Below, piece after piece: positions 1 through 5,705 of a stretch of DNA of 5,724 nucleotides (position 1 is the first letter of the stretch; the number at the start of each line of letters is the position of its first letter). The notes under the pieces are model-generated. The model was not told the DNA's origin. It did no database searches and worked only from the letters and a program-made list of their open reading frames with translations. Location of the stretch: positions 1 through 5,724 of the forward strand of contig CAZCWX010000310.1 of the NCBI GenBank assembly GCA_964502465.1. Direction: 5' to 3'. Source of the DNA: CAZCWX01 sp964502465 (GTDB taxonomy: Bacteria > Desulfobacterota > Binatia > Bin18). Position numbers and translations under genes: made by a program.

Positions 1-119
1 ACATTGACTCCCTGGCTAAGAAATATCTGGGGCAAGACAAATACCCATTCCGGCAGCCGGGAGAAGAGCGAGTCATGTATAAGATTGATGTCGAACGCGT
101 CTCAGTAATGGGGGAATAG
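1..119 (+). CDS. C-terminal end of a PPOX/F420-type split-barrel oxidoreductase (5' end outside window)
   Basis: The first complete codon is at base 3. The frame runs 38 codons to a TAG at 117-119, ending in the residues YKIDVERVSVMGE. The pattern KKYLGQDKYPFRQPGEERV followed by a V-Y-K-I-x-x-E-R-V strand resembles the C-terminus of the pyridoxamine-5'-phosphate-oxidase-like PPOX proteins, many of which use F420 or flavin. In that family this segment is the last helix and closing strand of the split beta-barrel. It is recognised from memory of the family; only the tail is visible, so neither cofactor-binding residues nor the substrate can be judged. The gene converges with the Hsp70 cluster (81 bases between stop codons) and is followed directly by an intrinsic terminator, which supports its being a real gene end. 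Confidence 0.7.
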   Translation, partial: IDSLAKKYLGQDKYPFRQPGEERVMYKIDVERVSVMGE

Positions 120-123
120 CATA

Positions 124-195
124 GGCTCTCACCCTTGGTCCCTTTTCCGTTAAACAGGAGAGGGATGTCCAAAGGATAGGGTGAGGGCCTTTTTT
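124..195 (+). terminator. Rho-independent terminator with a long two-part stem for the plus-strand gene
   Basis: Bases 124-135 (GGCTCTCACCCT) pair with 178-189 (AGGGTGAGGGCC) over 12 bp with one G-U wobble, and six T residues follow at 190-195. The 42-base interior is also structured: 139-147 can pair with 157-165 (nine pairs including two wobbles, loop 148-156), and 136-138 with 169-171. It starts five bases after the TAG at 117-119. In the opposite direction the same hairpin forms but is followed by TATGCTATTC rather than a T-run, so it should work poorly as a terminator for the Hsp70 cluster, whose last stop codon (201-203) is only 5 bases beyond the T-run. Confidence 0.85.
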
Positions 196-200
196 GATAC

Positions 201-3008
201 CTATTCTTCATTACGACGGATCTGCAGCCCCGCAGGCAGCGACTCATCAAAAATCCGCGCCTGTTCCCTTGCCTCTAGCGGCACAACCTCAAGAACTTGT
301 CCGGCCCAGCGCTGACCTGAGGGGAAAGATGCGAGCCGTACGGCAACATTCTGACGTAATGGCTCATCAAGATCACGTGCCCGGTCGCCAGTACAACGAG
401 CCATCTGGACCACAGCAAACGCGATAGCTTCAGCTTTATACCATTTGATCTGGAGCAACCGTTCGAGCCACATCGTCGCAACCTCGCGTCGCACCACACA
501 GTTTGCTGGCCCGTAAAGCAGCGCACGCGCCCCTACTCGAGAGAGTGTCCAAATTTCTTGGTCTGCAGCTTTCTCCCGCTCAATCAGCCGAACGAGTTCG
601 GCTCCTAAATCCGCCTTCATATCCGCGTTGAGCCGTTCGCAACTCCCGATGACCTGCCACATCTCCCGCATCTCTTGCGGTCCAACTTTTGACCGTCCGG
701 TTTTGATCTTCCCTTTGAGTTTGGGCAAGAGCCACGGGGCAATATCAGTGTACAGGACCGTCTGCTGTTGGCGGCTGAGTCCACCCGCGACCCGTTTCCA
801 CAGGTTCCACCATTCGGCTCTACATTGCACAGCATTTTTGTGAAACGGGCCACGGGGATAGATCTTCCATAACTGTTGCAACCGCCATTCATCGGTTGCA
901 TGGCCAAAGCCCGGACGCAACAAAAACCCAGCAAGATTGAGCCAGCGCGCTTCGTGCTCCGGTCCCAGTTCTCGCCCTTTCTCCCTTTCCCATAAACCGT
1001 CCCAGAGATGACGAATGGTCGTCAGAGGCCACCCGTCTTTACTGGTACCAAGTATGTGCTCAAGTTGACGGGTCAAAGCTTGAGGCGTGCTGGCTTCACC
1101 ATCTGTGCGAGCAGGAGTCGCAAAGACTGTCTGCATCAATTGTCCAGCCTCGGTCAGCAGTGTGTCGTCTATGACATGCTCTTCCCCAACCACGCCAGGC
1201 GCCGGCTGAGTCGTGACACTCCCTTCCCCACGCAACTGGAACTGTAGGCGCCAACGATGCGGGGTTTGGCGCGATTCACACCAGAGTTCCAGCGTGCCAA
1301 CCTCGGTGAAGCGAGCTGACACCTGAACTGGAATTTTTATCTCACCGGCCTTTTTGCCGAAGCGTAAGACCGTCCGAACCGCAGGTAAGACGGCGAGTTG
1401 CTCCGCTGGTACTGCCAAAACCATGCCCGACTGATCCGTTGTCCGTCTACTGGACGCGTAAAGAGGAAAACTCACTGGCCGGTTCGCCAAGACCTCGAAC
1501 TCCGGTTCTGTGAGATGCACCTCTTCGCCTTCCTCCATACCGTGACGAACCACACACAATACCGTGAGAGTTTCATCAGGCTCTGGATGTTGTGGGGCAC
1601 CGATACCGATGTAGTAGGCCCGTGCACTCCCACCACCAATCCGTACTCCCTGCCCACGGCGCACTAAGCCATAATATGCTGCTCCATACGCAACCGCGAG
1701 ATCAAAATTGGCGCTCGTCAACACAGTCGGTCGCCAGGGTGAGCGCTCTCCGGCTGGAAACCAACTCGACAGCACCTCGATGATCCGCTCACGGATCGCA
1801 AGTGGGGAGAGTGCACCGCCATTAAACAGGATCGCATCTGGCCGTGCGAGCGAGCTGGCCGACGATGAAGCATGTTGGCGTAAAAACATGGCGAGATGCC
1901 GAGGAATCTCAGGCTCGGCGGCGTACGGTAAGCCAAACTCTTGCAGTCCACCCCGCTGTCCACGCCGGGGCACGGCATCCGCACTCACCAGCGGGAAAAA
2001 TCCATCGAGGACAACCTGTTCAACTTCTTCCCGCCTGAGTGTGTCGCTGAGGGTGCCTCCCACGACCGCACTCCCGCGCCCTGCAAGTGTTATTGCCACA
2101 CTCGTCCGGTTTGGATCAGCAACCAGATCCTCTTTTGCCATCCGACAGAGATGCACGAGGGTATGCCAGCGCTGGGAATCGAGCCGTCCTCCTTTAGTGA
2201 GCCGTGCTTCCACAAGCCGCGCCAGGGCGATGTCCATATTGTCGCCACCCAGGAGAAGATGATCCCCAACCGCCTGTCGCTCTAACTGGAGTTGCGTCTG
2301 CCCTGCGGCCACAGTGATCAAGCTCAAGTCAGTCGTGCCTCCACCAATATCACAGACGAGGATCACACTGCCTGCTTGGAGCAACGTTTGCCAGGAATCT
2401 GCGTGTGCAGCCAACCAGGCGTAGAAGGCAGCCTGAGGCTCTTCGAGGAGGATCACCTGCGGGAGCCCAGCCTGTTCCGCTGCCTGAACGGTCAATTCTC
2501 GTGCCACCTCGTCGAACGATGCCGGTACGGTCAGAACGACCTGCTGAGTCTCCAAGGCATACTGCTTACCCATGCGCTGGTTCCACGCTTCACGTAGGTG
2601 CAACAAGTAGCGGGCTGAGGCCGCAACCGGAGAGAGCTTTTTCACTTCAGGAGGCGCTCCCCAGGGAAGGATTGCGGCACTGCGATCCACATCAGGGTGG
2701 CAGAGCCAAGACTTCGCCGAAGCAATTAAGCGCCCAGGCACACGAGCACCTTGCACCCGGGCGAACTGGCCAACAGCGTAAGTGCGTTCTCGGTCCCAGG
2801 GCAAAGCCAGGCTTCCTGCTGGAAGATCGTGAGCGCCGGGCAAATAGAGAAAGGATGGAAGCGTAGGCAGAGACGCCACCGTTGCTTCGTTTACTAATTG
2901 AGGAATCGGGAAGGGCTGAACCGTTAAAGATTGCGCAGTATCGATATATGCCACTGCACAATTAGTCGTGCCAAGGTCAATGCCAACCAGGTAGCGCGCG
3001 AGAGACAT
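201..3008 (-). CDS. Hsp70-like chaperone ATPase with a DUF3731-type C-terminal extension (Hsp70-B)
   Basis: This 935-residue protein starts at ATG (3008-3006) and ends at TAG (203-201). The Hsp70 ATPase domain covers about 1-460: GIDLGTTN at 9-16 (Asp11), AKSWL with Lys99 (DnaK Lys70 position), TVPASFD at 160-166 with Pro162 and Arg170 (DnaK Pro143/Arg151), LEEP with Glu190 (DnaK Glu171), DIGGGTTD at 220-227 with Thr225 and Asp227 (DnaK Thr199/Asp201), GGDNMD at 254-259 and LFNGG at 394-398. All residues needed for ATP hydrolysis appear present. A beta-rich segment at about 480-595 stands where the substrate domain would be. Residues 600-935 replace the DnaK lid with a mostly helical region holding 15 tryptophans, fitting DUF3731 as found behind Hsp70 domains. 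The usual linker motif and a C-terminal EEVD-like tail are absent. It is the last gene of the cluster, 135 bases after Hsp70-A, and probably cotranscribed. Client unknown; it is not the housekeeping DnaK. Confidence 0.93.
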   Translation of the reverse strand: MSLARYLVGIDLGTTNCAVAYIDTAQSLTVQPFPIPQLVNEATVASLPTLPSFLYLPGAHDLPAGSLALPWDRERTYAVGQFARVQGARVPGRLIASAKSWLCHPDVDRSAAILPWGAPPEVKKLSPVAASARYLLHLREAWNQRMGKQYALETQQVVLTVPASFDEVARELTVQAAEQAGLPQVILLEEPQAAFYAWLAAHADSWQTLLQAGSVILVCDIGGGTTDLSLITVAAGQTQLQLERQAVGDHLLLGGDNMDIALARLVEARLTKGGRLDSQRWHTLVHLCRMAKEDLVADPNRTSVAITLAGRGSAVVGGTLSDTLRREEVEQVVLDGFFPLVSADAVPRRGQRGGLQEFGLPYAAEPEIPRHLAMFLRQHASSSASSLARPDAILFNGGALSPLAIRERIIEVLSSWFPAGERSPWRPTVLTSANFDLAVAYGAAYYGLVRRGQGVRIGGGSARAYYIGIGAPQHPEPDETLTVLCVVRHGMEEGEEVHLTEPEFEVLANRPVSFPLYASSRRTTDQSGMVLAVPAEQLAVLPAVRTVLRFGKKAGEIKIPVQVSARFTEVGTLELWCESRQTPHRWRLQFQLRGEGSVTTQPAPGVVGEEHVIDDTLLTEAGQLMQTVFATPARTDGEASTPQALTRQLEHILGTSKDGWPLTTIRHLWDGLWEREKGRELGPEHEARWLNLAGFLLRPGFGHATDEWRLQQLWKIYPRGPFHKNAVQCRAEWWNLWKRVAGGLSRQQQTVLYTDIAPWLLPKLKGKIKTGRSKVGPQEMREMWQVIGSCERLNADMKADLGAELVRLIEREKAADQEIWTLSRVGARALLYGPANCVVRREVATMWLERLLQIKWYKAEAIAFAVVQMARCTGDRARDLDEPLRQNVAVRLASFPSGQRWAGQVLEVVPLEAREQARIFDESLPAGLQIRRNEE

Positions 3009-3014
3009 GGCTTG

Positions 3015-3018
3015 TCCC
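3015..3018 (-). promoter_or_regulatory. Weak Shine-Dalgarno (GGGA) for Hsp70-B
   Basis: On the minus strand GGGA stands 6 bases before the ATG at 3008, a suitable spacing though a poor match to GGAGG. It supports this ATG, and the protein start (RYLVGIDLGTTN) matches the start of the upstream paralog. The site touches the heptamer array that begins at 3017. Confidence 0.5.
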
Positions 3019-3051
3019 AGCTTTCAGCTTTTTGCCATCAGCTTTCAGCAG
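3017..3051 (+). repeat. Phased 7-base repeat array between the two Hsp70 genes
   Basis: Five consecutive heptamers are in register: CCAGCTT (3017), TCAGCTT (3024), TTTGCCA (3031, degenerate), TCAGCTT (3038) and TCAGCAG (3045). Three units are near-identical, and the spacing stays a multiple of seven even across the degenerate unit. The array begins 8 bases from the start codon of Hsp70-B and encodes nothing. The core TCAG[CT]T is shared with the array at 4975-5056. It resembles in kind the short tandem heptamer repeats described from filamentous cyanobacteria, though with a different unit sequence. Confidence 0.65.
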
Positions 3052-3070
3052 GAAAGATCATGAATCGGAA

Positions 3071-3133
3071 AAACGGCGAAGCGGTGAGTTAAAAATCCGG
3101 TCTCTCATTCTCCCCTGCTTCGCTTCCCCGTTT
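3071..3133 (-). promoter_or_regulatory. Imperfect hairpin in the Hsp70-A/Hsp70-B gap, possible attenuator
   Basis: Bases 3071-3083 (AAACGGCGAAGCG) pair with 3121-3133 (CGCTTCCCCGTTT) over 13 positions with one C-C mismatch (3077/3127) and a 37-base loop. On the transcribed minus strand the second arm ends in GTTTTTCC: five T residues, three of them inside the stem. This resembles a weak terminator or a 3'-end stabilising structure after the Hsp70-A stop codon, and might lower readthrough into Hsp70-B. The short T-run and long loop make a strong terminator unlikely. Confidence 0.35.
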
Positions 3134-3143
3134 CTGCCCTTGT

Positions 3144-4967
3144 TCACTCCTCTCCTGCCATGCGCACGTTGAACTCCAATTTCCAGCGGTGGGTTTCATC
3201 GCGCGACACTGCCCAAAGCTCCAACGTACCGACCTCGGTCACATGGGTATGCAGACGCACTGGAATCGTTACCCCCTCTTGGCCGATCCACGAGAGTGTT
3301 GTTTCCAGCGGGGTTAATTCCTCGATGTCTTCACCAGGCTCCTCGATGAGGTCACCAAGATGGTCTTCACGGCGAGTCGTCGAGCCTAAGAAGCGGAACT
3401 GCGCCGGTTCGCCGACCACAAGACCAAATTCCTGAGCGGGAATGTCACTCTCTGTCCCCTCCTCCATACCAAAAGGCACGACACACAGAGCCTTTAAGGG
3501 CGCAGCGATCCCAGGAACTGCTGGCATCGAGGTTTCGATGCCAATGTAGTACGAGCGCGCGACCCCGCCACGAATACGGACTCCTTTGCCACGTCGGGCC
3601 AAGCCATAGTACGCAGCCCCACACGCCACGGCGTGATCAAAGCTGGTTCCTGCTAGCGTGCGCAGCTCGGCCTGAGGTTCTTCAGCAAGCCAACTGCTCA
3701 GTACCTCGACTAAACGGTGGCGTAACAAAGGGGATTTCATCACTCCACCATTGAAAAGGATGGCAGTCGGATGGACGAAGGCGTGCGCCTCACCATCAGC
3801 CGCACGTTGACGTGTGAGAAATTTTGCCAGGTGCCGTGTTACCGCTGGATCAGCCGCGTATGGCAATCCCATTTCTTGGAAGCCCACCCGTCGGCCAGCC
3901 TTTGGCAGGTCACTCGCAGCGCAGCGCGGGAAGAATCCCTCGATAAGCGTTTGCTCAAGTTCCTCATAGTGCAGTTCAGTACGGATTGTGCCGCCAATCA
4001 CGCTGCTGCCTCGGCCGAGAATGGTAAGGGGTTGGCTTTTCGGCGCATCACTGAAGAGGAGGCTCTCCTTCGCCACACGGCAGTTCTGGCTGAGGCCGCG
4101 CATTTGCCAGGCATCGAGTTTTGTGCCGTTCGCAGCCAGGCGTTGTTGTACGACGTAGGCCAAAGCCAGGTCCATATTATCGCCGCCAAGCAAAATATGC
4201 TCGCCAACGGCCACACGCTTGAGTTCTAGTTCGCCTCCTTCATCTGAGACAGCGATCAAACTGAAATCAGTGGTGCCACCACCAACATCGCACACTATAA
4301 TCACATCCCCAACTCTCACCTGCTTGCGCCAGCGCTCACCCATGCTCTGAATCCAGGCATAAAAAGCAGCCTGAGGTTCTTCCAGCAGCCGCACCGCCGG
4401 CAAACCAGCACGCTCGGCGGCCTGGACCGTTAGCTCACGTGCAGCCGCATCAAACGACGCCGGTACAGTGAGAAACACTTCCTGATTTTCTAGCACGAGT
4501 TCAGGATTGTCTTGAGCCATGAGAAAGTTCCACGCCTGACGGACGTGAAGAAGATACTGGGCCGAGACTTCCAGAGGAGACATTTTTGTCAGGTCTTCCC
4601 CCCCACCCCAAGGCAAGATCGGAGCGGTGCGATCCACACCGACGTGACAGAGCCACGACTTGGCCGAAGCGATCAATCGTCCGGGCACCTCAGCTCCGCG
4701 TGCGCGCGCCAACGTTCCGACAACAAAGGGCAAATCCTCCGACCACGGCAAATTCAGGCTACCAGCAGGAAATTCGCGCCCGCTCGGCAGATAGAGAAAC
4801 GAAGGGAGCACGTCCCGCTCCTCCACGTTACCCGGAGCGACGAGCTGGGGAAGGTGAAGAAGCTGAATGGGTGGATGGTCAACGTCAGGGGTCTGGGTGT
4901 CTACATAAGCAACCACACAGTTGGTGGTGCCAAGGTCGATCCCAACAATGTAACGAGAAGCAGTCAT
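3144..4967 (-). CDS. Hsp70-like chaperone ATPase lacking a lid (Hsp70-A)
   Basis: This 607-residue protein runs from ATG (4967-4965) to TGA (3146-3144). The ATPase motifs are complete: GIDLGTTN at 9-16 with Asp11, AKSWL with Lys103, TVPASFD at 167-173 with Pro169 and Arg177, LEEP with Glu197, DVGGGTTD at 227-234 with Thr232 and Asp234, GGDNMD at 261-266 and LFNGG at 404-408. Residues 355-385 hold an insertion (GLPYAAD) also present in Hsp70-B but not in DnaK. Residues about 490-602 form a beta-rich segment ending VTEVGTLELWAVS, after which the protein stops, so there is no helical lid. In this segment 534-550 carries nine acidic residues, unlike the paralog. The start is chosen because it places RYIVGIDLGTTN at the N-terminus as in Hsp70-B, although no good Shine-Dalgarno is present (only GATGA at 4976-4972). 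It lies 96 bases after the DUF2760 gene. Likely a cytoplasmic, specialised Hsp70; client unknown. Confidence 0.93.
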   Translation of the reverse strand: MTASRYIVGIDLGTTNCVVAYVDTQTPDVDHPPIQLLHLPQLVAPGNVEERDVLPSFLYLPSGREFPAGSLNLPWSEDLPFVVGTLARARGAEVPGRLIASAKSWLCHVGVDRTAPILPWGGGEDLTKMSPLEVSAQYLLHVRQAWNFLMAQDNPELVLENQEVFLTVPASFDAAARELTVQAAERAGLPAVRLLEEPQAAFYAWIQSMGERWRKQVRVGDVIIVCDVGGGTTDFSLIAVSDEGGELELKRVAVGEHILLGGDNMDLALAYVVQQRLAANGTKLDAWQMRGLSQNCRVAKESLLFSDAPKSQPLTILGRGSSVIGGTIRTELHYEELEQTLIEGFFPRCAASDLPKAGRRVGFQEMGLPYAADPAVTRHLAKFLTRQRAADGEAHAFVHPTAILFNGGVMKSPLLRHRLVEVLSSWLAEEPQAELRTLAGTSFDHAVACGAAYYGLARRGKGVRIRGGVARSYYIGIETSMPAVPGIAAPLKALCVVPFGMEEGTESDIPAQEFGLVVGEPAQFRFLGSTTRREDHLGDLIEEPGEDIEELTPLETTLSWIGQEGVTIPVRLHTHVTEVGTLELWAVSRDETHRWKLEFNVRMAGEE

Positions 4968-4974
4968 ATTGTCA

Positions 4975-5016
4975 TCAGTGATCAGTTCTCAGTTCCCAGT
5001 TGTCTGTTGTCTGTTT
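4975..5016 (+). repeat. Phased 7-base repeat array, left half
   Basis: Six heptamers follow without interruption: TCAGTGA (4975), TCAGTTC (4982), TCAGTTC (4989), CCAGTTG (4996), TCTGTTG (5003) and TCTGTTT (5010). Two are identical and the others differ at one to three positions. The array fills the gap upstream of Hsp70-A up to 8 bases from its start codon, and shares the TCAG core with the array at 3017-3051. Confidence 0.75.
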
Positions 5017-5048
5017 CTCCTCGTGGCTGTTCTGACAACTGATCACTG
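4976..5048 (-). promoter_or_regulatory. 12-bp perfect inverted repeat before the Hsp70-A start, possible translation-controlling hairpin
   Basis: CAGTGATCAGTT (4976-4987) is the exact reverse complement of AACTGATCACTG (5037-5048), with 49 bases between. In the minus-strand transcript the second arm ends 8 bases before the AUG at 4967, within the region a ribosome must occupy. Competing pairings use the same bases: CAGTTGTC (4997-5004) with GACAACTG (5034-5041), and CCAGTTG (4996-5002) with CAACTGG (5050-5056). No T-run follows either arm, so it is not a terminator. The structure is seen in sequence; a regulatory role is inference. Confidence 0.5.
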
Positions 5049-5056
5049 GCAACTGG
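5029..5056 (-). repeat. Phased 7-base repeat array, right half, inverted
   Basis: Read on the minus strand from 5056 the heptamers are CCAGTTG, CCAGTGA, TCAGTTG and TCAGAAC, in perfect 7-base register. They are the same unit as in 4975-5016 but in the opposite orientation, so the two halves face each other across a short unrelated spacer (5017-5028). The array ends 8 bases before the DUF2760 stop codon (5066-5064). Confidence 0.7.
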
Positions 5057-5063
5057 CTACTAC

Positions 5064-5705
5064 TTATGGAATTTCTATCTCTGCCGGAGCGACGATTTTC
5101 GGATCTTGACCAGACGGTTGCGTGGGCAGTTTCAAGTGCGTTGCCCGCCAACCGGGGTGTCTCACTGTGCCCTGGAACGGCGGCTCGCCACTGACATTGC
5201 CGGTGAGACGGATAGCGGATGGATCGAAATCTTTCGGGACCTCCACCTCTTCCCCCTCATGTTTATTCAGTACTGGCTCCAATGTCAGGTGTTCAGCCAG
5301 GACCTGACGGCACGCCTGGTGAATCGTGCGCACCGCCGCACCAATTTGGACATCGTCATACGGCTGTATGTCTTCACGCAGGAAATCAACGAGCCGCCCT
5401 TCGCGTTGAAAAAGGGCGAGCAGTTGCACTGCTGCATCAGTTGTGGGCTTTGCTGGAGCCGATGGGGGAGTGCTCTTCTTTGTGTCCACAGGAATGGGGG
5501 TCGGCTGCGTCTCCTTGGGCTCCGTTCTTATCGTCACCAGGTTTGGTAAGAGTATCAGCAATAGTAACCCGACAGCGAGCGGTGCTCCAACAAAGTAATA
5601 CACATAATTAAGGCAAGCAGGAGGGAAGAGAGTAACCCGTTCCAGCCAGTCATATCCGCGCGCGTCAGCCCCGGTCAACGCGGATTGGTCCACGGTTTGA
5701 CTCAA
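5064..5705 (-). CDS. DUF2760-type membrane-anchored partner protein of the Hsp70 pair (start uncertain)
   Basis: The frame ends at TAA (5066-5064) and gives 213 residues from a TTG at 5705-5703. Residues about 34-59 form one hydrophobic segment (VYYFVGAPLAVGLLLLILLP) that fits a single transmembrane helix. Residues 62-89 are a Pro/Thr/Lys-rich linker. Residues 90-194 are the conserved soluble part: a helical half with LFQREGRLVDFL, QIGAAVRTIH and a CR pair at 132-133, then a beta-like half with IRLTGNVSGEPPF and HPGWRATHLKLP. This pattern matches the DUF2760 family as I recall it, which tends to sit beside two Hsp70-like genes. No catalytic motif is evident and there is no J-domain HPD (only HPG at 183-185). 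The start is unsure: no Shine-Dalgarno precedes the TTG, and the frame stays open through PFGSCT to the window edge at 5724, so the true start may lie upstream. Membrane topology cannot be fixed. Confidence 0.82.
   Translation of the reverse strand: MSQTVDQSALTGADARGYDWLERVTLFPPACLNYVYYFVGAPLAVGLLLLILLPNLVTIRTEPKETQPTPIPVDTKKSTPPSAPAKPTTDAAVQLLALFQREGRLVDFLREDIQPYDDVQIGAAVRTIHQACRQVLAEHLTLEPVLNKHEGEEVEVPKDFDPSAIRLTGNVSGEPPFQGTVRHPGWRATHLKLPTQPSGQDPKIVAPAEIEIP

Noticed and set aside
1708..2262. Plus-strand open frame of 184 codons inside the Hsp70-B gene
   Set aside because: It is antisense to the conserved ATPase domain. Its translation is rich in Arg/Ser/Pro with no recognisable motif, as expected of the opposite strand of a GC-rich gene.
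201..4967. Shared C-terminal Glu-Glu in both Hsp70s as an EEVD-like cofactor tail
   Set aside because: The tails are AGEE and RNEE without the Val-Asp ending, and two final glutamates are too little to support a TPR-binding motif.
4512..5042. Plus-strand open frame of 176 codons across the Hsp70-A 5' end and the repeat gap
   Set aside because: It overlaps the conserved N-terminus of Hsp70-A antisense and reads through the heptamer repeats; no family resemblance and no ribosome binding site.
4975..5056. Heptamer arrays as a miniature transposon or CRISPR-like array
   Set aside because: There is no target-site duplication, no spacer of constant length and no repeat longer than a few units; the 7-base register explains the inverted repeat better.
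4968..5063. Possible promoter in the gap upstream of Hsp70-A (TTGCCA and TTGTCA on the minus strand resemble -35 boxes)
   Set aside because: No acceptable -10 element stands at 16-18 bases from either, and both hexamers are simply parts of the heptamer units.
5106..5611. Overlapping plus-strand frames (147 and 130 codons) opposite the DUF2760 gene
   Set aside because: Composition looks random and both lie opposite a coherent conserved protein on the minus strand.
5064..5705. DUF2760 protein as a J-domain cochaperone
   Set aside because: The only similar tripeptide is HPG in a beta-like segment, not HPD between two helices, so no J-domain can be supported.
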